From Actinomycetes bacterium (GTDB lineage Bacteria > Actinomycetota > Acidimicrobiia > Acidimicrobiales > RAAP-2): DNA of 40,614 nt. The translations under genes and the position numbers were made by a program. Under the pieces are notes generated by a model, which saw nothing but the letters and a program-made list of their open reading frames with translations, was not told where the DNA came from and did not search any database. Location of the stretch: NCBI GenBank assembly GCA_021807265.1, contig JAKAPH010000005.1, positions 1-40,614 of the forward strand, in the 5' to 3' direction. This document shows positions 28,125 to 40,013 of the stretch, piece after piece. Position 1 is the first letter of the stretch. Each line of letters starts with the position of its first letter.

Positions 28125-30083
28125 CTACAGCGCGGCTCGGATCTGTCGCGCGAGGGCGCGGCCGGCGTCGGCGAATTCGGGCGTCGCGACGACGGCGCCC
28201 GGACCGGCCTGGACCATCAGGTGGTCGAGGAACGAACGGTCCGCTACGCGGAATCGGACCGCGTGGCGCCCGTCGCCGAGGGCACGCCACTGGGCGTTCG
28301 GCAGGGGTTCGAAGATCCATCGAGACGACGCCTCGACCACGACCACGACGTCACTGCCGGACTCGCCCACCGCGGTCAGCCAGTTCGACACGGGATCGGC
28401 CACGCGTGGCTCGTCCGCGGGCGACTTGGCCACGACGTCATTGATCCGGTCGACGCGGAATGTCCGCCACGCGTCTCGGGTCAGACAGAACGCCCGAACG
28501 TACGAATGGCCGTTCAGAACCCGGATCTCGCGCGGTTCGATGGTGCGCTCCTGGGACTCCTCGGCCGTCGCGGGGGTGTAGTGGATCTTGATCCGCTCGC
28601 CCGACTCGATGGCTGAGCGCACGACGTCGAGCAGTTGCTCGGACACCGTGTTCTCGACGCGCACCTGCGAGCCGATGACGGACTCGATCTTGTCGATGGC
28701 GGCGTGCACCTCGGGGGCGTCGTAGATGCGCGAGGCCTCGCGCAGTGCGATGTTCAGTTCGAACAGTTCGCGCCAGGTCAGGGTCGCCAAGTCGGTGGCG
28801 TCGGTGTCGCCGCCGTACTCGGCCCGATACAGCGAATCGTCCTCGGCCTCGTGCTCCCAGTCGTCGCACTCTTTGATCACGTGGGCGGGAAAGCCGTAGC
28901 GACCGTGCATTGGTTCGAACGACACCAGTCGGTCCATCACGTGGCGCACGACGTCCGCCGAGAGGTCGAAGCGACGAGCCAATTCGCTGATGCGTAGTCC
29001 GTCACCGCTGAGGTGGACCGCGTGCAGCAGTTGCAGGGCCTGGCCCAGTGCGTCGGTCGTCGTCACCGGGTCGAATCGCACCCCGTCCATCGCGGGTACG
29101 GCGCCCCGATTCACACCACCGAGCCAGGCAGCGAGTTCGGTCTTGAGGATCTTCGGGCTCACCAGGCGCACGCGCGCACCGGCGTTCACGACGAAGCGCA
29201 GCGCCTCGCGCAGGTTGTCAAAGGACAACCCGACCTCGCGCAGCCCGCCCTTCTTGGCGGCGGCGACGGCGCTGGGGTACTCGCGGGTGAGCAGCGTGGC
29301 GTAGTCCGCGGTGGTCTCGACGACCACGTCCACCGGTTTGAGCGTGCGTGCGTACTCCGGTCGCCACGCGGCCGCGATGGCGCGAATCGCCTCGTCGGAC
29401 TCGAACGTCTCGGCGCGCACCACGGGCATCGACGTGATGCGCGTCATTCGGTAGCCCTTGACTTCCGCGGTGCCGCGGACCCGGGCCACCAGGTAGGTGG
29501 CGCCATTGATCACGCGCACGGCGAGCGGTTCGACGACGCGCAACTTGTTGGCCGATGACTGGTAGTCGAAGGCCAGGACGCGGCCCAGGCGCAGGGCTCG
29601 CAAGACGGGGTTGAAATAGTTCGAGAACTCGAGCCCATTGTCGGGCGCCGGGCCCTCGTCGAAGAGGCTGAACGCGCCGGAACGCCCGAATCCGCAGAGA
29701 CGCAGGGCCAAGCCGACGACACGCTGCTCGGCCTCGCTCAGTGCGAGCGGCGGCGCGTACATCGCGTCGGCGTCCACCCAGTACCCGACGCTGCCGTCGC
29801 CCAAGACCACCGTCTCGATCTGCATGCCCAGCTCGCGGATCTTCGCCTTGTCGCGTTCGAACTTCTGTCGGGTCGCGACCTCGCCGCCCTGATACGCGCG
29901 GACCTTGCGCGGGCCACTCGCCTTGACCGGGTACTCGTCGATCAGGAGCTCGGCGACGATCGTCTCTTGGGTGAGGGGCCGCTGCGGGGTCGCGCTCTGC
30001 AAGAGCAGGGCGAGCGCCACGAGCCGCTCGCGGCTCTCTTCGACGGTGTTGCGGATCATTAGCAGCCCCTCGAGCGCAGCCAA
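28125..30083 (-). CDS. fused PafB-PafC-like transcriptional regulator (two HTH-WYL modules)
   Basis: 652 aa; module 1 ESRERLVALALLLQSATPQRPLTQETIVAELL...KFERDKAKIRELGMQIETVVLGDGSVGYWVD; WYL-type LRLGRVLAFDYQSSANKLRVVEPLAVRVINGATYLVARV; module 2 LQLLHAVHLSGDGLRISELARRFDLSADVVRHVMDRL with IKIHYTPATAEESQERTIEPREIRVLNGHSYVRAFC. Confidence 0.88.
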   Translation of the reverse strand: MAALEGLLMIRNTVEESRERLVALALLLQSATPQRPLTQETIVAELLIDEYPVKASGPRKVRAYQGGEVATRQKFERDKAKIRELGMQIETVVLGDGSVGYWVDADAMYAPPLALSEAEQRVVGLALRLCGFGRSGAFSLFDEGPAPDNGLEFSNYFNPVLRALRLGRVLAFDYQSSANKLRVVEPLAVRVINGATYLVARVRGTAEVKGYRMTRITSMPVVRAETFESDEAIRAIAAAWRPEYARTLKPVDVVVETTADYATLLTREYPSAVAAAKKGGLREVGLSFDNLREALRFVVNAGARVRLVSPKILKTELAAWLGGVNRGAVPAMDGVRFDPVTTTDALGQALQLLHAVHLSGDGLRISELARRFDLSADVVRHVMDRLVSFEPMHGRYGFPAHVIKECDDWEHEAEDDSLYRAEYGGDTDATDLATLTWRELFELNIALREASRIYDAPEVHAAIDKIESVIGSQVRVENTVSEQLLDVVRSAIESGERIKIHYTPATAEESQERTIEPREIRVLNGHSYVRAFCLTRDAWRTFRVDRINDVVAKSPADEPRVADPVSNWLTAVGESGSDVVVVVEASSRWIFEPLPNAQWRALGDGRHAVRFRVADRSFLDHLMVQAGPGAVVATPEFADAGRALARQIRAAL

Positions 30084-30102
30084 CAGCCGACGGCGGCGCC
30101 CG

Positions 30103-30597
30103 TCACGACCGAGACGGCTCGTCGTCGCGGCGCCAGACGCCGGCTCGACCGCCTGATTTCTCCCACAGGGCCACGGCCTCGATGGTCATCGTCCGGTCGA
30201 TGGACTTGCACATGTCATAGACCGTCAGCGCCGCAACGGTGACGGCGGCCAGGGCCTCCATCTCCACGCCCGTCCGATCGATGGTGTCGACGCTCGCCTC
30301 GACGTCGATGTGCGCATCGGCAATCGTGAAATTGACGTAGACGTTGCCGACGAGCACCGGATGGCACATCGGCAGCAGGGACGCGGCTTGCTTGGCGGCC
30401 TGGATCCCCGCGACCCGCGCCGTGGCCAAGACGTCGCCCTTGTTAACGGTGTTCGCGGCCACCGCCGAGGTGGTCGTCGCCAGCATGTTGATGCGACAGC
30501 GCGCCAGCGCGCGCCTCGCCATCACCTCGGTGGGCCCGATTTCGCGCGGGAAGGTGCCGTCGTGGGGTGTTCGTCGGAGTTGGTGGAAGTCGTCCAC
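30103..30597 (-). CDS. moaC: cyclic pyranopterin monophosphate synthase MoaC
   Basis: 164 aa; KGDVLATARVAGIQAAKQAASLLPMCHPVLVGNVYVNF, GVEMEALAAVTVAALTVYDMCKSID. Confidence 0.95.
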   Translation of the reverse strand: MDDFHQLRRTPHDGTFPREIGPTEVMARRALARCRINMLATTTSAVAANTVNKGDVLATARVAGIQAAKQAASLLPMCHPVLVGNVYVNFTIADAHIDVEASVDTIDRTGVEMEALAAVTVAALTVYDMCKSIDRTMTIEAVALWEKSGGRAGVWRRDDEPSRS

Positions 30598-30609
30598 GGC
30601 GCAATGCTA
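30595..30609 (-). promoter_or_regulatory. putative leaderless promoter -10 (TAGCAT-N6-GTG)
   Basis: agTAGCATtgcgccGTG at moaC start. Confidence 0.6.
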
Positions 30610-30642
30610 CTGAGCCACGGCCGGGACTCGCGACGCCCCCGG

Positions 30643-30648
30643 TAGACT
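30643..30648 (+). promoter_or_regulatory. putative promoter -10 TAGACT for fmdB-like gene (leadered)
   Basis: ggTAGACTgg, then a ~34-nt spacer containing GGGAG before ATG 30683. Confidence 0.5.
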
Positions 30649-30682
30649 GGCTCGGTTATCTCGTCTGCGGGAGTACCGACGT

Positions 30683-30898
30683 ATGCCAACCTACGAATAC
30701 GAGTGTCAAGCGTGTCACGAGCGGGTCGAGGCCGTGCAGCGCTTCTCCGATCCGGCACTCACGACCTGTGAGATCTGTGGCGGCGAATTGCGCAAAGTCT
30801 TCTCGGCCGTGGGCATCGTCTTCAAGGGCAGCGGCTTCTACAAGAACGACAGCCGTTCGAGTACGGCCAAGCCAGCGCCCGCGGCGAGCTCCGACTAA
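30683..30898 (+). CDS. FmdB-family zinc-ribbon protein
   Basis: 71 aa; MPTYEYECQACHERVEAVQRFSDPALTTCEICGGELRKVFSAVGIVFKGSGFYKND; GGGAG RBS upstream. Confidence 0.93.
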   Translation: MPTYEYECQACHERVEAVQRFSDPALTTCEICGGELRKVFSAVGIVFKGSGFYKNDSRSSTAKPAPAASSD

Positions 30899-31008
30899 CG
30901 AGCCCCGTTTCCACCCGGGGCGCGATAATGGGCCACTCGAGGGCTACCGAGACCCCGGTGCGGCCCGCTAACGGGTCGGTCGGTCGGTTTTGACGACGTA
31001 CCGGCCGG

Positions 31009-31023
31009 TAGTCTGACTGGGTG
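31009..31023 (+). promoter_or_regulatory. putative leaderless promoter -10 (TAGTCT-N6-GTG)
   Basis: ggTAGTCTgactggGTG at dxs start. Confidence 0.62.
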
Positions 31024-32946
31024 ATACTTCCGTCGATCGAGAGCCCGGCTGACCTGAAGGGCCTCTCCTACGACGAGTTGTACGAGCTGAGCGGCGAGAT
31101 TCGAAACTTCATCATCGAGACGGTGACGACGACGGGCGGACACCTCGGCTCGAACCTCGGCGTGGTCGAACTGACGATCGCACTGCACCGCGTCTTTAAC
31201 TCGCCCAACGACATCTTGCTCTGGGACACGGGTCACCAGGCCTACGTGCACAAGCTGCTGACCGGGCGACGCTACGGGTTCAAGCACCTACGCCAGCGTG
31301 ACGGACTGTCGGGCTACCCGAATCGTTCCGAGAGCCCGCACGACTGGATCGAGTCGTCGCACGCCTCGACCGCCCTCTCCTACGCGCACGGTCTCTCGGT
31401 CGCCATGGAGCAGCGCAAGGAGCTCGTCGGCCACGGCGGCACGCGCCACATCGTCGCGGTCGTCGGCGACGGCTCCCTGACCGGTGGCATGGCCTACGAG
31501 GCGCTGAACAACCTCGGCCACTCCAACCAGCGCGTCGTGATCATCTTCAACGACAACGGCCGCAGCTACGCGCCCACGATCTCCAAGCTGTCCGAGTCAC
31601 TGACCAACTTGCGCCTCAACCGGACCTACCTGACGATGCGCGACCGGTTGCGCCGGCTCGTCCCCCACCTGCCACGGGTCGGCAAGGCGGCGTACCGGGG
31701 GATCGACGGCTTCACCTCGGTTGTCCGTGAGTTCGTGACCCCCCACACCTTCTTCGAAAACCTCGGCGTCCGCTACGTCGGGCCGATCGACGGGCACAAT
31801 ATCGAGGCTCTCGAGGCCACGATCCGTAGCGCCGCGACCTGGGACGGCCCGATCCTCGTGCACGTCATGACCCAGAAGGGTCGAGGCTACGAACCGGCAG
31901 TCTCCGACGACCTGCGGATGCACGACTTCAAGTTGCCCCCACGCCTCAACGACGAGGAGGTGCCACCGCAGTCCTTCACCGAGGCCTTCAGCAACGCGCT
32001 CGTAACCCTCGCGGGCGTCGATGACCGCATCGTCGCCATCACCGCCGCGATGGCCGGTCCGACCGGCCTCATGCAGTTCCAAGAGCGCTTCCCCGATCGA
32101 TTCTTCGACGTCGGTATCGCCGAGCAGCACGCGGTCACCGCGGCGGCCGGTATGGCAATGGGCGGACTCAAGCCCGTGGTGGCCGTGTACTCGACGTTCT
32201 TCAGCCGCGCCTTCGACCAGGCGCACCTCGACGTCGGTCTGTTGAACCTGCCCGTCGTCTTCGTCTTTGACCGCGCGGGGATCACCGGCGACGACGGCCC
32301 GAGCCACCACGGGCTGCTCGACATGGCGCTCTGCCTCGCCATCCCCAACGTGACGATCTTCGCGCCCTCGAGCGCCGAAGAGGTGCCCGGCATGCTCGCG
32401 ACCGCGCTCTCGATGTCAACGCCAACGGCCCTGCGCTTTCCCAAGACCCTGCCCCAGCCCTTCGACGGCGCCATCGGCAGCGGCCTCAACGCGCGCGAGG
32501 TCCTTCGCGGCGACGGGTCGCTCTGCGTGCTCGCCGTGGGCAAGATGGCGCCCAGCGCCCTGGCGGCGATCGCCGCGATGGGCTCGAACCGCGGCCGCGT
32601 GACCCTCTACGACGTGCGGGTCCTGCCCCCGGACCGGGCGATGATCGCCGACGCGCTCACCCACGAGCGCATCATCACCGTCGAAGACGGCACGCGCCAC
32701 GGTGGGGCCGGCACCCTGATGGTCGCCGCCGTGCGTGACCGGGCCCAGGAGCTCGGCCAGGCATTCCCCACGACGAGGATTCTCGGCGTGCCGCGCGCGT
32801 TCCTCGAGCACCACCGTCCGGATCTCCTGCTCGCCGAGCTGGGACTCGACCCGGCCGGGCTCGCCGAAGCCTTCACGAGGATGCTCGACGACAAGCCCGA
32901 GTTCCCCCGGCCGCTGCCCGAAGCGCCGCACTCTTCGTACCTGTAA
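31021..32946 (+). CDS. dxs: 1-deoxy-D-xylulose-5-phosphate synthase
   Basis: 641 aa; GGHLGSNLGVVELTIALHRVF, DTGHQAYVHKLLTGR, GDGSLTGGMAYEALNN, DVGIAEQHAVTAAAGMA, DRAGITGDDGPSHHGLLDMA. Confidence 0.97.
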   Translation: MILPSIESPADLKGLSYDELYELSGEIRNFIIETVTTTGGHLGSNLGVVELTIALHRVFNSPNDILLWDTGHQAYVHKLLTGRRYGFKHLRQRDGLSGYPNRSESPHDWIESSHASTALSYAHGLSVAMEQRKELVGHGGTRHIVAVVGDGSLTGGMAYEALNNLGHSNQRVVIIFNDNGRSYAPTISKLSESLTNLRLNRTYLTMRDRLRRLVPHLPRVGKAAYRGIDGFTSVVREFVTPHTFFENLGVRYVGPIDGHNIEALEATIRSAATWDGPILVHVMTQKGRGYEPAVSDDLRMHDFKLPPRLNDEEVPPQSFTEAFSNALVTLAGVDDRIVAITAAMAGPTGLMQFQERFPDRFFDVGIAEQHAVTAAAGMAMGGLKPVVAVYSTFFSRAFDQAHLDVGLLNLPVVFVFDRAGITGDDGPSHHGLLDMALCLAIPNVTIFAPSSAEEVPGMLATALSMSTPTALRFPKTLPQPFDGAIGSGLNAREVLRGDGSLCVLAVGKMAPSALAAIAAMGSNRGRVTLYDVRVLPPDRAMIADALTHERIITVEDGTRHGGAGTLMVAAVRDRAQELGQAFPTTRILGVPRAFLEHHRPDLLLAELGLDPAGLAEAFTRMLDDKPEFPRPLPEAPHSSYL

Positions 32947-32979
32947 CCGCCGCCGCGGTCCCCGGGTACCCTGAGACCC

Positions 32980-33378
32980 ATGTCGAATCTCGTGAACCGT
33001 TCCGACGCCGAGTGGCGGGCCCTGCTCGACCCCGAGCGCTACGCCGTGCTGCGCGAAGCCGCAACCGAGCCACCCTTCACCGGGTCGCTGCTCAACGTGG
33101 ACGACGCCGGCGTCTTCACCTGCGGGGGCTGCGGGCAACGGCTCTTCACGTCGGACCAGAAATTCGACTCACACTGCGGCTGGCCGAGCTTTGACGCCTG
33201 CGAGCCGGGCACGATCGTCGAACGACCCGACCACTCGCTCGGACGGGTCCGCACCGAAATCCTCTGTAGCGCGTGCGGCGGACACCTGGGCCACGTCTTT
33301 GACGACGGCCCGACCCCGACTGGCCTCCGCTATTGCGTGAACTCGCTCGCCATCGACTTCGATCCCGCGAGCGAGTGA
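32980..33378 (+). CDS. msrB: peptide-methionine (R)-S-oxide reductase
   Basis: 132 aa; CGGCGQRLFTSDQKFDSHCGWPSFDAC, CSACGGHLGHVFDDGPTPTGLRYCVNSLAIDF. Confidence 0.96.
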   Translation: MSNLVNRSDAEWRALLDPERYAVLREAATEPPFTGSLLNVDDAGVFTCGGCGQRLFTSDQKFDSHCGWPSFDACEPGTIVERPDHSLGRVRTEILCSACGGHLGHVFDDGPTPTGLRYCVNSLAIDFDPASE

Positions 33379-33382
33379 CCCA

Positions 33383-34237
33383 CTAGACGTCGAGGAACCG
33401 GCGGATCGCGAGTCCCGACCCGACCGAACCGATCACCACGCCAACGACCAGCACCACGAGGTTCGTGCCCACGAGTGCCGTCGTGTCGAGCTGGAACTCG
33501 TTGTGCAGCGGATACCACGTGTGCAGGGCCGTCACCGCGAGCACGGCGACGAGGGAACCGAGCAGACCCTGGATGAACCCCTCGGTGATGTAGGGGATGC
33601 GGATGAACCAGTTCGTCGCGCCGACGAGCTTCATGACTGACACTTCGCGGCGCCGCGCGAAGATCGCCATGCGGATCGTGTTCAGGATTAGGACCGTCGC
33701 CGAGAGCAGCAGGACCCCGGCCAGCGCCAGGAACACGATCTGCAGGATTCGGATCGCGCTGTTCATCTGGCGGATCTGCTGCTCGGGCGCGGTGACGTTG
33801 TAGACGCCGGGCTCGTTCTTGAACGTGGACATCACGACGAAGGCGTCCGAGGGCACCGTGGGCACGCAACGGAATGACGACGGCACGTTCGAGACCGAGA
33901 GCACCGACCACTCGGACTGGGGCAGGATGCGCTTGGCCTCCTGGTAGTCCTGGGCCTGGGAATTAAAGACGCAGTCCTTCACGATGGGCAGCGTCGCGAG
34001 TTGGCTCTTCACGTTGGCGACCTGGCTCGCGCTGGCGTTGGGCTGCATCCAGACCGTGACCCGAGTCCCCTGCTGCCACTGGGCCGAAGCCTGTGCGGCA
34101 CTCTGCTTGAGCAAGAGCGCCGCGCCCACCAGGGACAGCGACACCGCTACGGTCAGCACCGCGGCGATGGTCATCATTCGATTGCGCCACAGGTTGGCGA
34201 GGGTCTCTTTGATCGCGTATCGCAGGTAGACGCGCAT
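33383..34237 (-). CDS. ftsX: cell division permease-like protein FtsX
   Basis: 284 aa; [74 protein letters not shown]; 1-nt overlap with ftsE. Confidence 0.95.
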   Translation of the reverse strand: MRVYLRYAIKETLANLWRNRMMTIAAVLTVAVSLSLVGAALLLKQSAAQASAQWQQGTRVTVWMQPNASASQVANVKSQLATLPIVKDCVFNSQAQDYQEAKRILPQSEWSVLSVSNVPSSFRCVPTVPSDAFVVMSTFKNEPGVYNVTAPEQQIRQMNSAIRILQIVFLALAGVLLLSATVLILNTIRMAIFARRREVSVMKLVGATNWFIRIPYITEGFIQGLLGSLVAVLAVTALHTWYPLHNEFQLDTTALVGTNLVVLVVGVVIGSVGSGLAIRRFLDV

Positions 34238-34938
34238 CAGCGGATCTCCATCGGCTCGTCGATGCCGTAGACGCCGCGAACCTGGTCGCGAACCATCTCG
34301 CCGTGGTCGAGCTCGATCACCCGTCGACGCATCCGGTCCACGAGCGCCTTGTCGTGGGTCGCCATCACGACGGTGGTGCCGGTCCGATTGATCCGCTCGA
34401 GCAACGCCATGATCGACTCCGAGTTCGTCGGGTCGAGGTTGCCGGTGGGCTCGTCGGCGAGCAGGATCAGCGGTCGATTGACGAAGGCTCGCGCCACCGC
34501 CACGCGCTGCTGTTCGCCGCCCGAGAGCTCACCGGGGACGTTCTTGGCCTTGTCGGCGAGTCCGACGAGCTCGAGGATCTGGGGCACCTGGGACTCGATG
34601 GTCGAGCGGGGGCGCCCGATCACCTCGAGGGCGAAGGCGACGTTCTCGAAGACTGACTTGTTGGGCAGGAGACGGAAGTCCTGGAACACGCAGCCGATGT
34701 TGCGCCGTAGGTAGGGCACCCGCCACTTGGAGAGCTCGCTGATGTCGCGGCCCGCCTCGAGGATTCGACCGCGGTCGGGCAGTTCCTCGCGCAGTAAGAG
34801 GCGCAGGAACGTCGTCTTGCCCGAACCAGACGCACCGACGAGGAAGACGAATTCGCCCTTCTCGATGTCGAGCGAGATGTCCTTCAGTGCGGGCGTCCCG
34901 TTCTTGTACGTCTTCGATACGTTCTCAAAACGAATCAC
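34237..34938 (-). CDS. ftsE: cell division ATP-binding protein FtsE
   Basis: 233 aa; [81 protein letters not shown]. Confidence 0.95.
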   Translation of the reverse strand: MIRFENVSKTYKNGTPALKDISLDIEKGEFVFLVGASGSGKTTFLRLLLREELPDRGRILEAGRDISELSKWRVPYLRRNIGCVFQDFRLLPNKSVFENVAFALEVIGRPRSTIESQVPQILELVGLADKAKNVPGELSGGEQQRVAVARAFVNRPLILLADEPTGNLDPTNSESIMALLERINRTGTTVVMATHDKALVDRMRRRVIELDHGEMVRDQVRGVYGIDEPMEIR

Positions 34939-35054
34939 GGCACTGCCCCTTCGGGTTCACTTGATCGGTGGTCGCACACCCAGAATCTCTCTGGGCATTC
35001 TAGTTTCGCTGTGCCGTTGCGACGTCATCGTCATCCGCGCCCTGGTCGAATCGT

Positions 35055-36186
35055 TCAGTTACCCGTGCGCTGGCGGCGCAGTTCGGCTTCCATGAAAGCG
35101 TCGATGTCCCCGTCGAGGACCGCGTCGACGTTGCCGGTCTCGACGTCGGTGCGGTGGTCCTTCACCAGTTGGTAGGGCGCCTGCACGTAACTGCGGATCT
35201 GCGAACCCCAGGCGTTGTCGGACCGGTCCCCCGACAGCGCATCCATCTCGGCGCGGCGCATCGCGCGGGCGCGCTCGGCGAGCTTCGCGGTAAGGATCTG
35301 CAGCGCCCTGGCCCGGTTCTGGTGCTGGCTGCGCTCGTTCTGACAGCTCACCACGATCCCCGTCGGCAGGTGGGTGATCCGAATCGCCGAGTCGGTCTTG
35401 TTGACGTGCTGGCCGCCGGCGCCCGAGGATCGGTAGGTGTCGATGCGAAGGTCCTTCTCGTCGATGTCCACCTCGTGGGCGTTGTCGTCGAGTAGTGGCG
35501 TGACTTCGAGACTCGCGAAGCTGGTCTGACGGCGCGCCTGGGAGTCGAAGGGACTGATCCGGACGAGCCGGTGCACGCCGCGGTCCGACGAGAGCCACCC
35601 GTAGGCGAAGGGACCCTTCACGATGAACGTCGCCGACAGCAGGCCGGCCTCTTGACCCTCGGTGATCTCGTCGACCTCGACCCCGAAGCCGTGGCGCTCG
35701 GCCCAACGTGAGTACATGCGCAGCAGCATCTCGGTCCAGTCCTGGGCGTCGGTGCCGCCGGCGCCCGCGTGGAGTTCGGCGATGGCGTCGTTCTGGTCGT
35801 AGGGGCCGCTCAGCAGGCTCTGGGTCTCCAGCGCGGTGAGCGTCGCGTCGACCGCGGCGACGTTCGCGCGAAGCTCGTCGAGCAACGCCCAGTCCACCTC
35901 GCCCGCGTTCAACGATTCAGCCGAGAAGTCGCTCAACACGACGCAGTCGTCAAGGTTGCGCCGCAGCTGGTCAAAGGCCTCGAGCTCGCTCGTCAGGCGG
36001 CCGAGCTCGGTCGTGACGGCCCGGGCGTGATCCTGGTCGTTCCATAGGTCCGGCGAGGACGCTTCGTCGTTGAGCAGCGCGTGGCGGTCGCGGTGTTCGT
36101 CGATCTTCAAGTAGTCGCGCGCCGAGTTCCACCGCTCCTCGAGCACGCCGAGGGATGCCTGCGCCTCGCGTAGCGCGTTTTCCGCC

Positions 36187-36200
<14 letters not shown>
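35055..36200 (-). CDS. prfB: peptide chain release factor 2
   Basis: Start MADPKAENALREAQASLGVLEERW at 36200; AGAGGTDAQDWTEMLLRMYSRWAERHG, YRSSGAGGQHVNKTDSAIRITHLPTGIVVSCQNERSQHQN. Confidence 0.94.
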
Positions 36201-38880
<2,680 letters not shown>

Positions 38881-39167
38881 CCTACCGGTAGACGGACAAT
38901 CCTTACGGGGCTACGGGTGTCTGACCTGGTCTTTGACCCCACACCTGCCTGCGGCGGTGTCCACACGCGCCGTCGGCAGCCGAAGCTCTCCGACGTCGTT
39001 CTCGTGCACTTCACCGGCTCCCCCCGCGGCCACGGTGACCGCGAAGGGGCAGGACTGACTTCTAAACCGCGCCATGCTCGGCGTCAACAAGACGCCTTAC
39101 GTGGGTCGTTTCGCCCGCGGCTGGCCTCGACTTTCAACCACAGAACCACCCGTAGCCCCGGACCAGT

Positions 39168-40013
39168 CTACGGCCGCGCCCGTCGCGTCCACGAGTCGAG
39201 CGCCAACATCGCCGCCAGCCGCGCCCCGAGCACCAGGCTCGCCACCGGGGCCAGCAGCCGGCGCCAGCCCCGGGCGGTCTGCCATTCGAATCGCAGGGCG
39301 CTCTGGTGGTGCGCGACGATCATCGCCCGCGAGGCGCGCTGGCGTGACAATCCCTCGACGTGGGTCACGACCGCCTCGGGCACCGCGGCGACCGTCCACC
39401 CGGCGCCCCACACTCGCCAGCACAGCGCCATGTCCTCGGCGAACATGAAGTACCGCTCGTCAAAGCCCCCGACGGCCTCGAGCACCGAGCGCCGGATCAG
39501 GAAGCAGGCTCCCGACACCCAGTCGACCGTCCCGTCGGGCCGCGGCGCGCGGTACCGCGCCGTCGCGGGGTTGCCCGGCCACCAGGGCGCGAGGACCGCG
39601 TGCGCACCAGCGAGCCACACGTTGGGAAAGACTCGCAGCGACGGGTAGCGCGACCCGTCGGGCCGCTCGATGGTCGGCCCGACCACGCCGACCTCGGCGT
39701 GCTCGTCGAGGTAGGCGACCATCGCCGCCACGGCGCCCTCGTGCACGATGAGGTCGGGGTTAGCGACCAGCACGTAAGGGTTCGTCGCCTCGGCGGCGAC
39801 GCCTCGGTTGACGCCTCGGCCGTAGCCCAGATTGAGCCCGGGTTCGACCAGGGTCACCGCGTCGAGGTCGACGTACGCGCTGGTCGAGCCCGGACGGCCG
39901 TTCTCGACCACGACGATTCGATCGACGTCGTTGGCCTGCAGGGACCGAACACAGTCGACGAGTGCCTCGTCGGCATGGAAGTCGACGACGACCGCGGTGA
40001 CAGGCAGGGTCAC
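39168..40013 (-). CDS. family 2 glycosyltransferase (WbbL-like rhamnosyltransferase)
   Basis: 281 aa; VTAVVVDFHADEALVDCVRSLQ, NLGYGRGVNRG, LVANPDLIVHEGAV, VSGACFLIRRSVLEAVGGFDERYFMFAEDMALCWRVWGAG. Confidence 0.85.
   Translation of the reverse strand: MTLPVTAVVVDFHADEALVDCVRSLQANDVDRIVVVENGRPGSTSAYVDLDAVTLVEPGLNLGYGRGVNRGVAAEATNPYVLVANPDLIVHEGAVAAMVAYLDEHAEVGVVGPTIERPDGSRYPSLRVFPNVWLAGAHAVLAPWWPGNPATARYRAPRPDGTVDWVSGACFLIRRSVLEAVGGFDERYFMFAEDMALCWRVWGAGWTVAAVPEAVVTHVEGLSRQRASRAMIVAHHQSALRFEWQTARGWRRLLAPVASLVLGARLAAMLALDSWTRRARP

Noticed and set aside
28096-28320. N-terminal extension of the relaxase ORF to 28320
   Set aside because: Overlaps the 3' part of the pafBC-like gene and is Arg/Pro-rich; TTG 28095 with SD GGAGG is a better start.
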